DNA of 64,000 bases. Origin: an uncultured Armatimonadota bacterium. Lineage in GTDB: Bacteria > Armatimonadota > Armatimonadia > Armatimonadales > Armatimonadaceae. A program made the translations under genes and the position numbers. The stretch is taken from positions 1 to 64,000 of the forward strand of contig CAIVZM010000050.1 of NCBI GenBank assembly GCA_903910385.1. The letters run 5' to 3'. Below, piece after piece: positions 15,127-24,200 of this stretch; the first letter of the stretch is position 1, and the number at the start of each line of letters is the position of its first letter. The notes beneath the pieces are model-generated. The model was not told where the DNA came from. It saw only the letters and a list, made by a program, of their open reading frames with translations, and made no database searches.

Positions 15127-15506
15127 AGTGCGTGACCTTCCTCATGAGATTCCATCCTTGTGAAACTGACTTCCGGATTCCTCATTCAGGGTTAGGCGCA
15201 TAACATAGCGCGGACGCTTGTCCGGGATATGCCGGGATTGTAACCGCAATGTTATTTTTTGGCAAGAAGTTTTTTTATCAGGGACAATCTTTATTTCAAA
15301 GCAAGAAGGATAGACGATTCTTGTTCGCAGTCTTCCTCCCTACGACAATAACCAATTATTGACCCGGAGCAAACATTTACTCGGACGCTACAGAAGCGGC
15401 ACGGGATTTCACAGGGCGATTCGCCCTGTGAAATCGATGTTTTATCGCAGTATCGCTACATTCGGTAGGAACCCGAACCGATGCGGAGGCGAGGAGAAGC
15501 CTGGCG
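15127..15506. other. 380-bp intergenic region upstream of the RHS gene
   Basis: No gene is visible. It holds a 15-bp perfect inverted repeat at 15405-15435 (15405-15419 with 15421-15435), placed to terminate the FKBP gene that ends at 15507. An AT-rich part follows (about 15240-15310, several A/T runs) and could carry the promoter of the RHS gene, but I see no convincing -35/-10 pair. Confidence 0.6.
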
Positions 15507-16067
15507 CTAAGGCGCGGAAGCGGGAGTGACGCCCCGAAGGATGACATCAAAGATCAGGGTTGCGCCGGGCGGTATTTTTCCGCCGGAACCCATTTCGCCG
15601 TAGCCCAGCGAAGCGGGAATGATGAGTTTACGCCGGCCCCCGACCTTCATGGTCAGGATGCCTTCGTCCCATCCTTGAATAACTTTACCCACTCCCAGAG
15701 GGAATTCGATAGGTTTTCCACGGTCATAAGAAGCGTCGAACTTGTCGCCACTTTCCAGCGTTCCGATGTAATCGACCGAGACCGTGTCGCCATTTTTCGG
15801 ACTGGGACCCGTCCCGACTGTCATGTCATCGTACTGAAGACCGGAAGCCGTTTTGATTGTTTTTCCGCTGGATTTGAAAGGTGGGGGAGCATTGGGACTG
15901 GTCTGTGGTGCGCCTGCGCTCTGTTTCGCCTTCGCGGCATCTTCCGCCGGTGGCGTGGGCGGTGTGTCCGTTTTCGGGGAGTTGCTGATATTCAGAAATA
16001 CCAGAGCGGCAATCGCCATCGCCGCGATAGCAAGAGCAGTGAAAATCGAATTGTTGTTTCGTGGCAT
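15507..16067 (-). CDS. Membrane-anchored FKBP-type peptidyl-prolyl isomerase
   Basis: 186 residues. Residues 8-26 are a membrane anchor or uncleaved signal (IFTALAIAAMAIAALVFLN), followed by a Pro/Ala/Lys-rich linker to about residue 65. The FKBP domain then runs from SGLQYDDMTVGTGPSPKNGD through VSVDYIGTLESGDKFDASYD, GVGKVIQGWDEGILTMKVGG and IPASLGYGEMGSGGKIPPGA. These are the residues that form the isomerase pocket (Tyr, Phe/Asp, Trp, Tyr). It should speed proline isomerisation of proteins outside the cytoplasmic membrane. It lies 6 bp downstream of a second FKBP gene; the pair looks like a tandem duplication in which this copy gained an export anchor. Confidence 0.93.
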   Translation of the reverse strand: MPRNNNSIFTALAIAAMAIAALVFLNISNSPKTDTPPTPPAEDAAKAKQSAGAPQTSPNAPPPFKSSGKTIKTASGLQYDDMTVGTGPSPKNGDTVSVDYIGTLESGDKFDASYDRGKPIEFPLGVGKVIQGWDEGILTMKVGGRRKLIIPASLGYGEMGSGGKIPPGATLIFDVILRGVTPASAP

Positions 16068-16073
16068 TGATGT

Positions 16074-16421
16074 TTATTTCACTCCGAGCAATTCGACATC
16101 GAAAACCAGCGTCGCGTTCGGCGGGATAACGCCGCCGGCTCCCTGCGCTCCATAGCCGAGGTTGGCAGGAATGGTGAGGATGCGTCGCCCGCCCACCTTC
16201 ATAGTCATAACGCCTTCATCCCAACCGGCGATGACGCGCCCGACGCCGATGGGGAATGTGAACGGCTCATTGCGATCACGCGAAGAATCGAATTTCGATC
16301 CGTTGGTCAGCGTCCCGGTGTAGTGAACGATCGCCGCGCCGCCGCGCTTTGGCGATTCGCCCTCGCCGACAACGATGTCTTCGTACTGTAGCCCGGAGGC
16401 GGTGGTGATAATATTGCTCAT
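16074..16421 (-). CDS. Cytosolic FKBP-type peptidyl-prolyl isomerase
   Basis: 115 residues from ATG 16421 (MSNIITTASGLQYED); the frame is open further upstream, but AAAGGAAA sits 4-5 nt before this ATG and the domain begins here. It is a single minimal FKBP domain: VHYTGTLTNGSKFDSSRDRN, GVGRVIAGWDEGVMTMKVGG, IPANLGYGAQGAGGVIPPNA and a final FDVELLGVK. With no signal sequence it should act in the cytosol. It is cotranscribed with the membrane-anchored FKBP that follows at once. Confidence 0.93.
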   Translation of the reverse strand: MSNIITTASGLQYEDIVVGEGESPKRGGAAIVHYTGTLTNGSKFDSSRDRNEPFTFPIGVGRVIAGWDEGVMTMKVGGRRILTIPANLGYGAQGAGGVIPPNATLVFDVELLGVK

Positions 16422-16497
16422 GGTTTCCTTTACAGAGCGCAAAATTGTCACGCCCTGGTGCAATTTTACCCTATACCGACCCTCAACGTGAACGGCT

Positions 16498-17760
16498 TCA
16501 GGAAGGGGTAGCGGCGCTGGAACCTGCAACGAAACCGGTAGACCATGCCGCCTGAAGATTATAACCGCCGACCGGTCCCGCGATATCAAGGATTTCGCCA
16601 CAGAGGTATAAACCGGAAATGCGCTTCGAAGCCATGGTCTGTGCATCCACTTCTTCCAGAGCGATGCCGCCGGCGACGACTTCGCCCCGTTCCAGCGGGA
16701 CATGGCGGACACGCCCCAGATTCCAGCCTTTCAAAACGGCGACCAGACGGTTGCGCTCTTTCTGACCCAGATAGGCGCCCTTTGTTGTTGGTGGGACGCT
16801 TGCCGAAAGTAACAGCGGATCTACCAGACGTTCTGGCACGTAGGAACCGATGAATTCGGAAACGTTGCGACGGGGATAATCTTTACAGAACATCAAAAGT
16901 TTTTCCGTCAGGGCGTCCTGTGGCTCATTCGGAGCGACATCCGCCTCGACGATGCTATTTTCAGGAATCGCCTCTGCGATTTCACGAGAAACTCCGAGCG
17001 CTGTCGGCCCGCTGACGCCTTTATGCGTCCAGAGCATATCGCCTCGCCATCGCATCCGCTCCTTGCCGATAATCCCATCGGCGTTGAGGCGTCGAGCGCG
17101 TAAAACTGCATCCCGCAGGGCGATCCCGCTCCATTCGGCAGGTGGCGTCGGATCGAGATAAAGCGGGGCGAGGGCCGCCCGCAGGGGGACTATGGTATGC
17201 CCCAGGGACGACATCCATTTCCATCCATCGCCGGTGGTTCCGGTCGCCGGGTAGGAAGAACCGCCGACCGCAAGGATTACCTTTTCAGATGGTAGGAATC
17301 GCTCGCCTTCCAGTTCGACGCCATGCACGGCGCCATTTTCGATGTGTATTCCTGCCACCGGAGTGTCCAGAAGCGTTTTTACTCCGGCATCCCGCAGATG
17401 GGACTCCAGAATAGCGACCACATCCTTCGCATCGGTGGGGGGCACGGGGAAAATGCGTCCGTCGGGTCGTGTATAGACTTCCATGCCGCGCTCCGTGAGC
17501 AAGCGCAGGAAATCTTCATTGGTAAATCGGTAGAAGGACGGGCGCAGGAATCGACCCTCATTGGGGCGGAATTTCGCTTCGATGCTCTGCATCGTTCCGG
17601 CATGGGTTAGATTGCACTTACCGCCGCCGGAGATCAGGATTTTGGTTCCCAGTCGTCCCTTTTTCTCAACGAGAGTGACGTCCGCGCCCAACTGAGCCGC
17701 TCGCCAGGCGGCGATCATTCCCGCCGCGCCGCCGCCAACCACCAGAATGGGGGATTCCAT
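16498..17760 (-). CDS. BaiN/HI0933-type NAD(P)/FAD-dependent oxidoreductase
   Basis: 420 residues from ATG 17760, which overlaps the stop of the preceding gene (TAATG) and has AGGAA upstream, so the two are translationally coupled. The N-terminal FAD-binding motif is ILVVGGGAAGMIAAWRAAQL. Family signatures follow: GTKILISGGGKCNLTH near residue 38-53, LAVGGSSYPATGTTGDGWKW in the middle and DIAGPVGGYNLQAAWSTGFV at the end. The family (HI0933, YhiN, BaiN) contains flavoproteins of mostly undefined substrate; some reduce steroid or bile-acid enones. Pairing with sua5 suggests a housekeeping role, but none can be assigned. Confidence 0.9.
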   Translation of the reverse strand: MESPILVVGGGAAGMIAAWRAAQLGADVTLVEKKGRLGTKILISGGGKCNLTHAGTMQSIEAKFRPNEGRFLRPSFYRFTNEDFLRLLTERGMEVYTRPDGRIFPVPPTDAKDVVAILESHLRDAGVKTLLDTPVAGIHIENGAVHGVELEGERFLPSEKVILAVGGSSYPATGTTGDGWKWMSSLGHTIVPLRAALAPLYLDPTPPAEWSGIALRDAVLRARRLNADGIIGKERMRWRGDMLWTHKGVSGPTALGVSREIAEAIPENSIVEADVAPNEPQDALTEKLLMFCKDYPRRNVSEFIGSYVPERLVDPLLLSASVPPTTKGAYLGQKERNRLVAVLKGWNLGRVRHVPLERGEVVAGGIALEEVDAQTMASKRISGLYLCGEILDIAGPVGGYNLQAAWSTGFVAGSSAATPS

Positions 17761-18761
17761 TATTCCTGAGTTCCTTTTTTCGTCGCGGCACGGTGCAGAC
17801 GGTCGTGTATCGCCGTCCATTCTGGATCGTCCGGCGGTAGTTCGAGAACGATATCGGTAACCGCTTTACCCTGTTGATCGATCTGGCGAAAGGCAGCATA
17901 GAGGAGGGCGGCATACTCCTGCGGCGATTCCGGCATGGATATGTACGAGTGAGCCAGTCGGAGGACATTTCGCCAGGATGCCTCGCGCCTCCGGCAATCC
18001 CCAAAGAGCAGGACTGCACTACCCTGCCGAATGGAGCCCGGTAAATCGGAAGATTGGACAAGAACCAGAGGCGTGGTCGGCGCATAGTGACGTGCCATTT
18101 GACCTGGTGAACGATGTGTCTTTGGATTTGCCGTGGGTCTGTTCCGTATCGCTTCCGCTTCCGCGATCATCGCCATACCGGGGCGTAGAACGCGAGGTAC
18201 AGTTCCCGTCACATCGATCACCGTACTTTCGATACCCACGCTACAGGGGCCGCCATCGAGAATCAGCAGGTGGTCGACATATCCTCCGAGAGAATCTGCA
18301 ACGTGCTGAGCGGTTGTCGGCGAGACTTCCTCTGAACGGTTCGCGGACGGTGCGGCGAGCGGAACGCCCGCTTGCTGCAAAAGTTGCAGAGCGATGGGAT
18401 GATTGGGAATGCGGATGCCGACGGTCGACCCACCCGCCGTGACGATGTCCGCGACGCTTGCCGCTTTCGGCACGACAAGGGTCAGGGGACCTGGCCAGAA
18501 CCGGGTCGCCAGCGATTCGGCGGTATCCGACCACTCCGAGGCAAGCGCCCGTGCCGAAGCGATATCAGCGACATGGACGATGATCGGGTTCGTGGAGGGA
18601 CGCCCTTTCGCTGCGTAGATTCGGGCGACCGCTTCCGTGTTCAGCGCATTGGCTCCCAGTCCGTAAACAGTCTCAGTCGGAAAAGCGACAATGCCGCCCT
18701 CGCGCAGAATTTCCGCCGCTTCCTTTAACCCTGTTTCCGCCCGAACGATTCGTATTGCCAC
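17760..18761 (-). CDS. Threonylcarbamoyl-AMP synthase, Sua5 type
   Basis: 333 residues from GTG 18761. The YrdC-like catalytic domain (about 1-200) has GGIVAFPTETVYGLGANAL, RIYAAKGRPSTNPIIVHV and the SANRSEEVSPTT motif. A linker (RSPGQMARHYAP) leads to the C-terminal Sua5 domain (about 220-330). The enzyme joins threonine, bicarbonate and ATP to L-threonylcarbamoyl-AMP for the t6A37 modification of ANN-decoding tRNAs. The two-domain form separates it from the short TsaC type. A TACAAT box ends 6 nt before the GTG, suggesting a leaderless mRNA, and the next gene is translationally coupled. Confidence 0.95.
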   Translation of the reverse strand: MAIRIVRAETGLKEAAEILREGGIVAFPTETVYGLGANALNTEAVARIYAAKGRPSTNPIIVHVADIASARALASEWSDTAESLATRFWPGPLTLVVPKAASVADIVTAGGSTVGIRIPNHPIALQLLQQAGVPLAAPSANRSEEVSPTTAQHVADSLGGYVDHLLILDGGPCSVGIESTVIDVTGTVPRVLRPGMAMIAEAEAIRNRPTANPKTHRSPGQMARHYAPTTPLVLVQSSDLPGSIRQGSAVLLFGDCRRREASWRNVLRLAHSYISMPESPQEYAALLYAAFRQIDQQGKAVTDIVLELPPDDPEWTAIHDRLHRAATKKGTQE

Positions 18762-18767
18762 GAAGGA

Positions 18768-18773
18768 ATTGTA
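18768..18773 (-). promoter_or_regulatory. -10 box of a leaderless-type promoter (sua5)
   Basis: TACAAT on the minus strand, 6 nt upstream of the GTG start at 18761; no ribosome-binding site fits in between. A -35 element is not obvious. Confidence 0.5.
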
Positions 18774-18857
18774 TCAGGGAGAGTGTGTTCGGGAGAGTAA
18801 CCCGCCTGTTGATACGGAGGGGAAGGTTACAGGGGCGCCTGATCGCTTGCGTCGGCG

Positions 18858-20153
18858 CTACTTGACCCGAAAGGGCAGATTTCCGGTTGCCGCGCCGCCT
18901 TTGCCGTCGTAAATATAGACATAAAGGCGGTACGCACCGGGTCGGGTTGGAGCGGTGAAAGAGATAGAGCCGGAAGCGCTTACCGAAGGGACGATGCCTT
19001 CGACTGCGGAAGGCGCGACCTGACCGGGCAGGGTGGAAGCGGGTTTGTTATCCTCCGGGCGTATCTCGTACCGGTAGCGGAGCGGCGCTCCCATAGGACT
19101 ACGAGCGATACAGGTGGCAGTCGATTTTGCGCCAGATTCGATCTCTTTCAGGTTCAGCGAACTGTCAAAGGAAGTAATCTCCGGAACCGGATTTTCCGCC
19201 TTCTTCCCCGCCCATGCCTCGCTCATGACATCGACCGGACCTAATTTCTCGCCGGTCTCCGGTAAGAACATGCTGAACCAGGTAGGGGTCTGCTCCATCT
19301 TGTCGCCCCAGAGAAAGGCGAAGGAACCCAGGCACCATCCTGATTGCTCTGTGACCGCCTTACGGTAGTTTTCGGCGTATGTCTTCGCTTTTTGCGTGCT
19401 ATTCTGTTCGATGGGCGCTCCCCAGACGGTCTTGCTCACTTCCCACCATCCGGCAGGACCGAACTCGGTGATGATATACGGCTTTGTCCAACCGGCCGCC
19501 TTGAGACGTTCCGGTAACGAATGGACGCCCGCATAAGAGTTGACGCCCAGAATATCGATACTGGGGCATAACTCCGCAATCTTCTTCGCCTTGATCCCGT
19601 TTTCACCCATTTCCGCAATGACGGTCATGACAGGGTGGTTTGGGTCGAGTTCGCGCACCATTTTCGCCAGATCCTCAATATGCTTCCAGACATTATCGTC
19701 TTTACCTTCGCCTTCCATTTCATTGCCAAGCGCCCAGACCAGCAAATTGGGATGATTGCGGTACTTCAGCACATCCCGTCGCACATTCGCCTTCTGTTCC
19801 GCCAGCATTTTGGGATCATCGTAGCGGAAACCATGTTCTTTGTGACCGAGCCAGATTCCCGCGCAGACTGTCATATCGAGAAGTTGCGCCGTTTCCAGAT
19901 TGCGGATGAGCGTTTCCGTGCCCCAGGTGCGAATGGCGTTCCCACCCGCTTTTTTGAGGGCGATCATGGTATCGCCGCCGCCGCCACTATGGATGAGGTA
20001 CGGTTTGCCGCCCCGCAGTAATGTCCATTTGCCGCCTTCCCGCACGGTTTTGACGGGAATCGGTTTCGTATCATAGAACGTCTGAGCCTGTACAGTACGG
20101 ACGCTGAACGGTAGAAGAAGGATGAGCAGCGAAACGGCATATTGGATTTTCAT
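18858..20153 (-). CDS. Secreted TIM-barrel glycoside hydrolase (GH2-like, clan A)
   Basis: 431 residues with a cleavable signal peptide (1-24, hydrophobic VSLLILLLPF, then QAQ). The barrel keeps clan GH-A features: GGNAIRTWG near residue 70, ALGNEMEGEG with the presumed acid/base Glu145 after Asn144, and PYIITEFGPAG with the presumed nucleophile Glu230. A C-terminal beta-sandwich (about 340-431, ending YVYIYDGKGGAATGNLPFRV) may bind carbohydrate or support the barrel. It should hydrolyse a beta-glycoside outside the cytoplasm; the sugar cannot be told. A TAGAAT box 8 nt before the ATG may be a -10 element. Confidence 0.8.
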   Translation of the reverse strand: MKIQYAVSLLILLLPFSVRTVQAQTFYDTKPIPVKTVREGGKWTLLRGGKPYLIHSGGGGDTMIALKKAGGNAIRTWGTETLIRNLETAQLLDMTVCAGIWLGHKEHGFRYDDPKMLAEQKANVRRDVLKYRNHPNLLVWALGNEMEGEGKDDNVWKHIEDLAKMVRELDPNHPVMTVIAEMGENGIKAKKIAELCPSIDILGVNSYAGVHSLPERLKAAGWTKPYIITEFGPAGWWEVSKTVWGAPIEQNSTQKAKTYAENYRKAVTEQSGWCLGSFAFLWGDKMEQTPTWFSMFLPETGEKLGPVDVMSEAWAGKKAENPVPEITSFDSSLNLKEIESGAKSTATCIARSPMGAPLRYRYEIRPEDNKPASTLPGQVAPSAVEGIVPSVSASGSISFTAPTRPGAYRLYVYIYDGKGGAATGNLPFRVK

Positions 20154-20210
20154 AAGTGTAGATTCTAATGCAAAGCAGCAACCACAGTTTATCGAGAGAT
20201 TATTGAGAGA

Positions 20211-21551
20211 TTATCGGGCGAACATACCTCGCCATACGGATGCCGCCTCGTTCAGAGCGCTGTAGCGTGGTAATTCGATAGAGGTGAGGCTCTGTCGGAA
20301 GCCGTTAGGCGAACGGAGCTTGAGTTCATCGGCAAGGGAAAGGGGGCCAGAGTTCTGAGTCGTTCGGAAATGCGCCGCGATACCGTTTTTCATAGAGTCC
20401 TGCGAGGATAGGAATGCAAGAAATTTCACTGCGCCCTCGCGTTGCTCGTCCGTGACCCATGCGCCGTTCACAAGGACAACACTTTGCTCGGAAATGACTG
20501 TCGGCTCCGGGTAAATGACCGCCAGTTTGTCGTTTTCCACCAATGCGCTCAGAGCGCTACTTTCATAGGTCACGATGAAATCATAGAGCGTGGTGTCCCG
20601 CGTAAACGCTTTCGTCAGAGACGACGACCCTTCCTTCGCTGGAATATCGAAGACAAGTCCGGCTTCAACGCTACGAAGATAATGCGCGAAGTTCTGGCTG
20701 GAGACGGTTTTCTCATCAGAGGAGTCCAGATTGTTGCGCCGCGCATAATCGTTGAGCATCAATGCCAGCGTCAGGAAACCACTGTTGGAGGCAAGAGGAT
20801 CGGCGTGGGAAAAACGGAGTTTGCCCCAGGGAGTTTTTCGCGTTCCGGCGCCCATTTCCCCGATATTCTTCCAGGCGTCCGGCCCGGCGAGTAGGGGACG
20901 TAAGAATTCCGCCTTTTGTTTTGTGGTCAGGAAAACGATGGGAGTGCGCAAATACGTTCGCACCCGCTCGGAATCGGTCATGTCAATGAGGACTTCACCG
21001 TTGCGTTCCTGATAGGCTTCGACCAGACGCGCCGTCCATACAGAACTGCCGGGACTCCATAGAACCGGTTTCTCGCGCCCGTTCAGGATCGCTTGCATGG
21101 CATCCCGCGTTTCTATGAGCCGTGTCTCTACACGGTAAGCTCCTTTGTTTTCCTGATTGAAGCGTTCGATTTCCGCCTGTAGCCAGTCCTTTTTGGTCGC
21201 CGAGGTGATGATGTCCAGAACGAGCGCCCCATCAGGATCGGCGGGCGTCGGTTTGGATTCCGTGACCGCAGGGCTCGGCGAAGCGTTCGGGGTCGGGGCG
21301 CCGATGGGCGCATTCTCTTTCGCCACAGTCGAAGCGGAAGCGACAGGCGGGGGCGCAGTGGGATTCGGAGGAGGTGTCGCGGAAGATTTCACTCCCGCTG
21401 CGATTGTGATTTTCTCCAGCGCCCCCTTCCCCATAGCTACCAGTTCGTGGCGTCGTGAATACATCCACCACCCGCCGTAAATCAGGCCACCCAGAATCAA
21501 CAACACCAGAATCCGGCGCAACGTATATATGGACATCAGACGGTCACTCAC
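20211..21551 (-). CDS. Membrane-anchored extracellular solute-binding-type protein
   Basis: 446 residues from GTG 21551 (GGGAG upstream; an in-frame ATG at 21536 is an alternative). One membrane anchor lies near residues 12-30 (LRRILVLLILGGLIYGGWWM), then a Pro/Ala/Ser linker to about 110. From about 112 comes a periplasmic-binding-protein fold: LVLDIITSATKKDWLQAEIE, NGREKPVLWSPGSSVWTARL, WGKLRFSHADPLASNSGFLT and AVIYPEPTVISEQSVVLVNG. The DP(L)ASNSGFL stretch is typical of sulfate/molybdate/iron-type binding proteins. No permease or ATPase genes are adjacent, so it may not serve a transporter; a sensing or surface role is possible. Confidence 0.75.
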   Translation of the reverse strand: MSDRLMSIYTLRRILVLLILGGLIYGGWWMYSRRHELVAMGKGALEKITIAAGVKSSATPPPNPTAPPPVASASTVAKENAPIGAPTPNASPSPAVTESKPTPADPDGALVLDIITSATKKDWLQAEIERFNQENKGAYRVETRLIETRDAMQAILNGREKPVLWSPGSSVWTARLVEAYQERNGEVLIDMTDSERVRTYLRTPIVFLTTKQKAEFLRPLLAGPDAWKNIGEMGAGTRKTPWGKLRFSHADPLASNSGFLTLALMLNDYARRNNLDSSDEKTVSSQNFAHYLRSVEAGLVFDIPAKEGSSSLTKAFTRDTTLYDFIVTYESSALSALVENDKLAVIYPEPTVISEQSVVLVNGAWVTDEQREGAVKFLAFLSSQDSMKNGIAAHFRTTQNSGPLSLADELKLRSPNGFRQSLTSIELPRYSALNEAASVWRGMFAR

Positions 21552-21629
21552 TTTCTCCCATTATAGACACTGGAATCGATAGGCAGGGTACGGAATTTTT
21601 GGATGTATATTGCATGGTAGGCACGCTTC

Positions 21630-21659
21630 TTGACATTAGACCTGTATTACTGGTACAAT
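21630..21659 (+). promoter_or_regulatory. Strong sigma-70-type promoter of the moxR gene
   Basis: TTGACA at 21630-21635 and TACAAT at 21654-21659, separated by 18 bp, 28 bp upstream of the ATG at 21688. Confidence 0.75.
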
Positions 21660-21687
21660 TTCTCAGATTAAGAGGCAACCACATTCT

Positions 21688-22638
21688 ATGTCGGTAACGA
21701 CAACTGCGGATCGAATCGGTCAGGTCATTGCGCATATAGAGCAGGTTATCATCGGTAAGCGAGATACCGTAGAACTGGCGGTTATCGCGCTTCTGTGTGG
21801 TGGTCATTTGCTCATCGAAGACATTCCCGGCGTCGGTAAAACGACTCTGGCGAAAACGCTTGCCCTGAGTCTGGGGTGCGCCTTCAAGCGCATTCAATTT
21901 ACCCCGGATCTCCTCCCCGCAGATATTACTGGAACCTCGATATTTAACCAGAAAACGCAGGATTTCGAATTTCGCGCTGGTCCTGTGTTCGCCAACATCG
22001 TGCTTGCGGATGAAATCAACCGCGCCACGCCTAAAACGCAGGCAGCCTTACTGGAATGCATGGAAGAGCGTCAGGTGACCAGTGATGGCGTCACTCATAT
22101 GTTGCCCGCTCCGTTCTTTGTGATCGCTACCGAAAATAATATCGAATACGGTGGGACATATCAACTGCCGGAAGCGCAGTTAGACCGTTTTCTCCTGCGG
22201 ATCGCGATTGGTTATCCCCAACCAGAGGATGAAAAGCGCATTCTGGAACTGCAGGTTCACGCTCATCCCATCACGGCGATCAATTCCTTGCTTTCCGCTG
22301 ACGAAGTTCTGGCGTTGCAGGCCGCCTCTCGTGCAGTTCGGGTCGTTCCCGAAGTGCAGAGTTATATCGTCGATATCATCACGGGAACGCGCAATCATCC
22401 CAAAGTCAAAATCGGCGCCAGCCCACGTGGATCCCTGGCTTTATTGCACGCGGCTCAGTCTCATGCTGCCGTCCGGGGGCGTAACTTTGTACTGCCGGAT
22501 GACGTCAAACATCTCGCGCCTTATGTTCTTGCTCACCGTATCATTCTGACCGAGCAGGAGCGCTCCAATAGCGTGAAGGATACCGCTATCATCGGGGATA
22601 TCCTGAATCGTATTCCTGTGCCGGTTGGTATAGGATAA
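21688..22638 (+). CDS. MoxR family AAA+ ATPase
   Basis: 316 residues. Walker A GVGKT at 48-52 (EDIPGVGKTTLAKT), Walker B LADEIN at 106-111, and the MoxR signature LPADITGTSIFNQK and ERQVTSDGVTHMLPAPFFVIATENN. These ATPases act as chaperones that help insert cofactors or assemble complexes, usually alongside DUF58 and von Willebrand-factor proteins. Here the usual partners are missing: the next gene is tatD after 144 bp. Its client is therefore unknown. The 144-bp gap to tatD shows no gene. Confidence 0.93.
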   Translation: MSVTTTADRIGQVIAHIEQVIIGKRDTVELAVIALLCGGHLLIEDIPGVGKTTLAKTLALSLGCAFKRIQFTPDLLPADITGTSIFNQKTQDFEFRAGPVFANIVLADEINRATPKTQAALLECMEERQVTSDGVTHMLPAPFFVIATENNIEYGGTYQLPEAQLDRFLLRIAIGYPQPEDEKRILELQVHAHPITAINSLLSADEVLALQAASRAVRVVPEVQSYIVDIITGTRNHPKVKIGASPRGSLALLHAAQSHAAVRGRNFVLPDDVKHLAPYVLAHRIILTEQERSNSVKDTAIIGDILNRIPVPVGIG

Positions 22639-22782
22639 CGGCGCTCGGAGACGGTCGCCTATCATCACCCGATCCCGAAACGAAACGATAGAATCAGCGC
22701 CCCCCGGATCGTACTGACCCCGGCTTCGCAATATTCGCGCAAGGCGGCCGCTCGATAATATCCCGAGGAGAGCCTGATAGAT

Positions 22783-23550
22783 ATGATTGACACGCACGTT
22801 CATCTCAATGATGATGATCTCTATGCAGATTTACCTCAGATTCTGGAACGCGCGAACGTGAACGGAGTCAGGACGTTTGTCGTGGTCAGTTATGATACGC
22901 CGTCGTCGGAACGCGCTCTGAAACTGGCGGCGGAAGATCCCAGGATTCACGCTGTCGTTGGCATTCACCCGTCGAACGCTTTGCAATGGAATGAAACGAG
23001 CGCCGAACAGTTACGCCAATGGGCGGCGAAGCCCGGAGTGGTCGGTATCGGGGAAATCGGACTGGATTACTACCACGAAACGGCGTCGCCGGAAATCCAG
23101 AAAAAGGCGTTCCGCGAGCAATTAAGCATCGCCCGTTCGCTGAATCTTCCAGTCGTCATCCATTGCCGGGACGCTTACAATGACACGCTGGATATTCTCG
23201 AAGCGGAGGCGGGAAACCTGACCATCATCCTTCACTGCTTTCTCGGTGAGATGCAGCATGCGGAACGCGCTTTCGCTCGCGGCTGGTATATCGGCGTTGA
23301 CGGCCCGGTGACCTACAAAAAAAGCGATGATCTTCGCGCTATCATTCGCGCCGCGCCGCAGTCTCTTCTTTTGCTTGAAACGGACGCCCCGTATCTTTCT
23401 CCGGAACCGTTCCGTGGCAAATTTCCCAATGAACCCGCCCGGTTACCGTATATCGCGGCGAAAATTGCAAAGACACGGAACGAAACCCCGGATCAGGTCG
23501 CCGAGTACACCACGACAAACGCCCGGAAAGCGTTTCGCCTCAAAGCGTGA
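22783..23550 (+). CDS. TatD family metal-dependent hydrolase (DNase)
   Basis: 255 residues, start supported by GAGGAGAG upstream. Metal ligands are seen in the expected order: MIDTHVHLND (residues 1-10), GIGEIGLDYY, VVIHCRDAY and LLETDAPYLSPE. The TIM-barrel amidohydrolase-type fold performs 3'-5' exonuclease or D-aminoacyl-tRNA-related hydrolysis in relatives; DNA end processing is the usual assignment. Length and motif spacing are normal. Confidence 0.93.
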   Translation: MIDTHVHLNDDDLYADLPQILERANVNGVRTFVVVSYDTPSSERALKLAAEDPRIHAVVGIHPSNALQWNETSAEQLRQWAAKPGVVGIGEIGLDYYHETASPEIQKKAFREQLSIARSLNLPVVIHCRDAYNDTLDILEAEAGNLTIILHCFLGEMQHAERAFARGWYIGVDGPVTYKKSDDLRAIIRAAPQSLLLLETDAPYLSPEPFRGKFPNEPARLPYIAAKIAKTRNETPDQVAEYTTTNARKAFRLKA

Positions 23551-23620
23551 GCGTCTGTGTCCAGCGGACAGCACTCTTGCTCTGTTTAAGGTTTCGGCAA
23601 TATGGTATTCTGTAGGCGTT

Positions 23621-24175
23621 ATGTCTTACCGTAATCCCGGAAATATCGTCTCCCCGCCGACAACTCCGACGGTCGCGGCGACCCGCGCCGGGAAGCGGGC
23701 GACGAACGCGATTGTCGTGGTCGGCGTTATCCTGCTGGCATTATTCGCTATCTCCTATTTCGCCTTACTGCGTGCGAAGCAGATCATGGAGACGCCGATC
23801 AATCCGGTGGCGCGGGAAGTGGCACTCAAAGATGTGCCCAAATTCCCCTACGCCTCCTACGATAAAATGGCGACGCAAAGCCTTCTTCTGACCGAGCGTA
23901 TCTTCATGCGGCAGTATAGCGCAAAGAGCGTGGACGCTCTGGGATTCAGTTCGGTGATTTCGCCTGGACAGATTATTGCCTGGTACGATCGGAATATGCC
24001 GCTGGCAGGATACCAATCCGATGCCTCCTCCGATCTGTCCAAAGGTTTCCGCGAAGCGCAGGCGCGTCGCTACCGTAAAGGCAACCAGATGGTTCTGATC
24101 CAGGTGCAGAATCGCACCCAGCAAGAGCGGGACACGCTGATTCTAGTTTACCGTTTCAAGGACGTTTCGGAATAG
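23621..24175 (+). CDS. Membrane-anchored hypothetical protein
   Basis: 184 residues from ATG 23621; the frame is open further upstream but overlaps tatD, and the composition changes here. A Pro/Thr-rich cytosolic head (1-25) precedes one membrane span (about 31-50, IVVVGVILLALFAISYFALL). A soluble domain of about 130 residues follows, with IIAWYDRNMPLAGYQSDASS and ARRYRKGNQMVLIQVQ. The AWYxxxMPxxGW/Y-like pattern with a later strand resembles small domains of secreted hypothetical proteins found in planctomycete-like bacteria, but I cannot name a family. TATGGT and TATTCT boxes lie 9-15 nt upstream. Confidence 0.65.
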   Translation: MSYRNPGNIVSPPTTPTVAATRAGKRATNAIVVVGVILLALFAISYFALLRAKQIMETPINPVAREVALKDVPKFPYASYDKMATQSLLLTERIFMRQYSAKSVDALGFSSVISPGQIIAWYDRNMPLAGYQSDASSDLSKGFREAQARRYRKGNQMVLIQVQNRTQQERDTLILVYRFKDVSE

Positions 24176-24200
24176 GTTTCGTTGCAAGTCCTGATTCCAC

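Noticed and set aside
16422-16712. Upstream extension of the FKBP gene at 16074
   Set aside because: The extra 97 residues overlap the flavoprotein gene in another frame and are not FKBP-like; the ATG at 16421 has a good ribosome-binding site.
23327-23620. Upstream extension of the membrane protein gene at 23621
   Set aside because: It overlaps tatD in another frame, is Arg-rich and lacks family features; ATG 23621 is the natural start.
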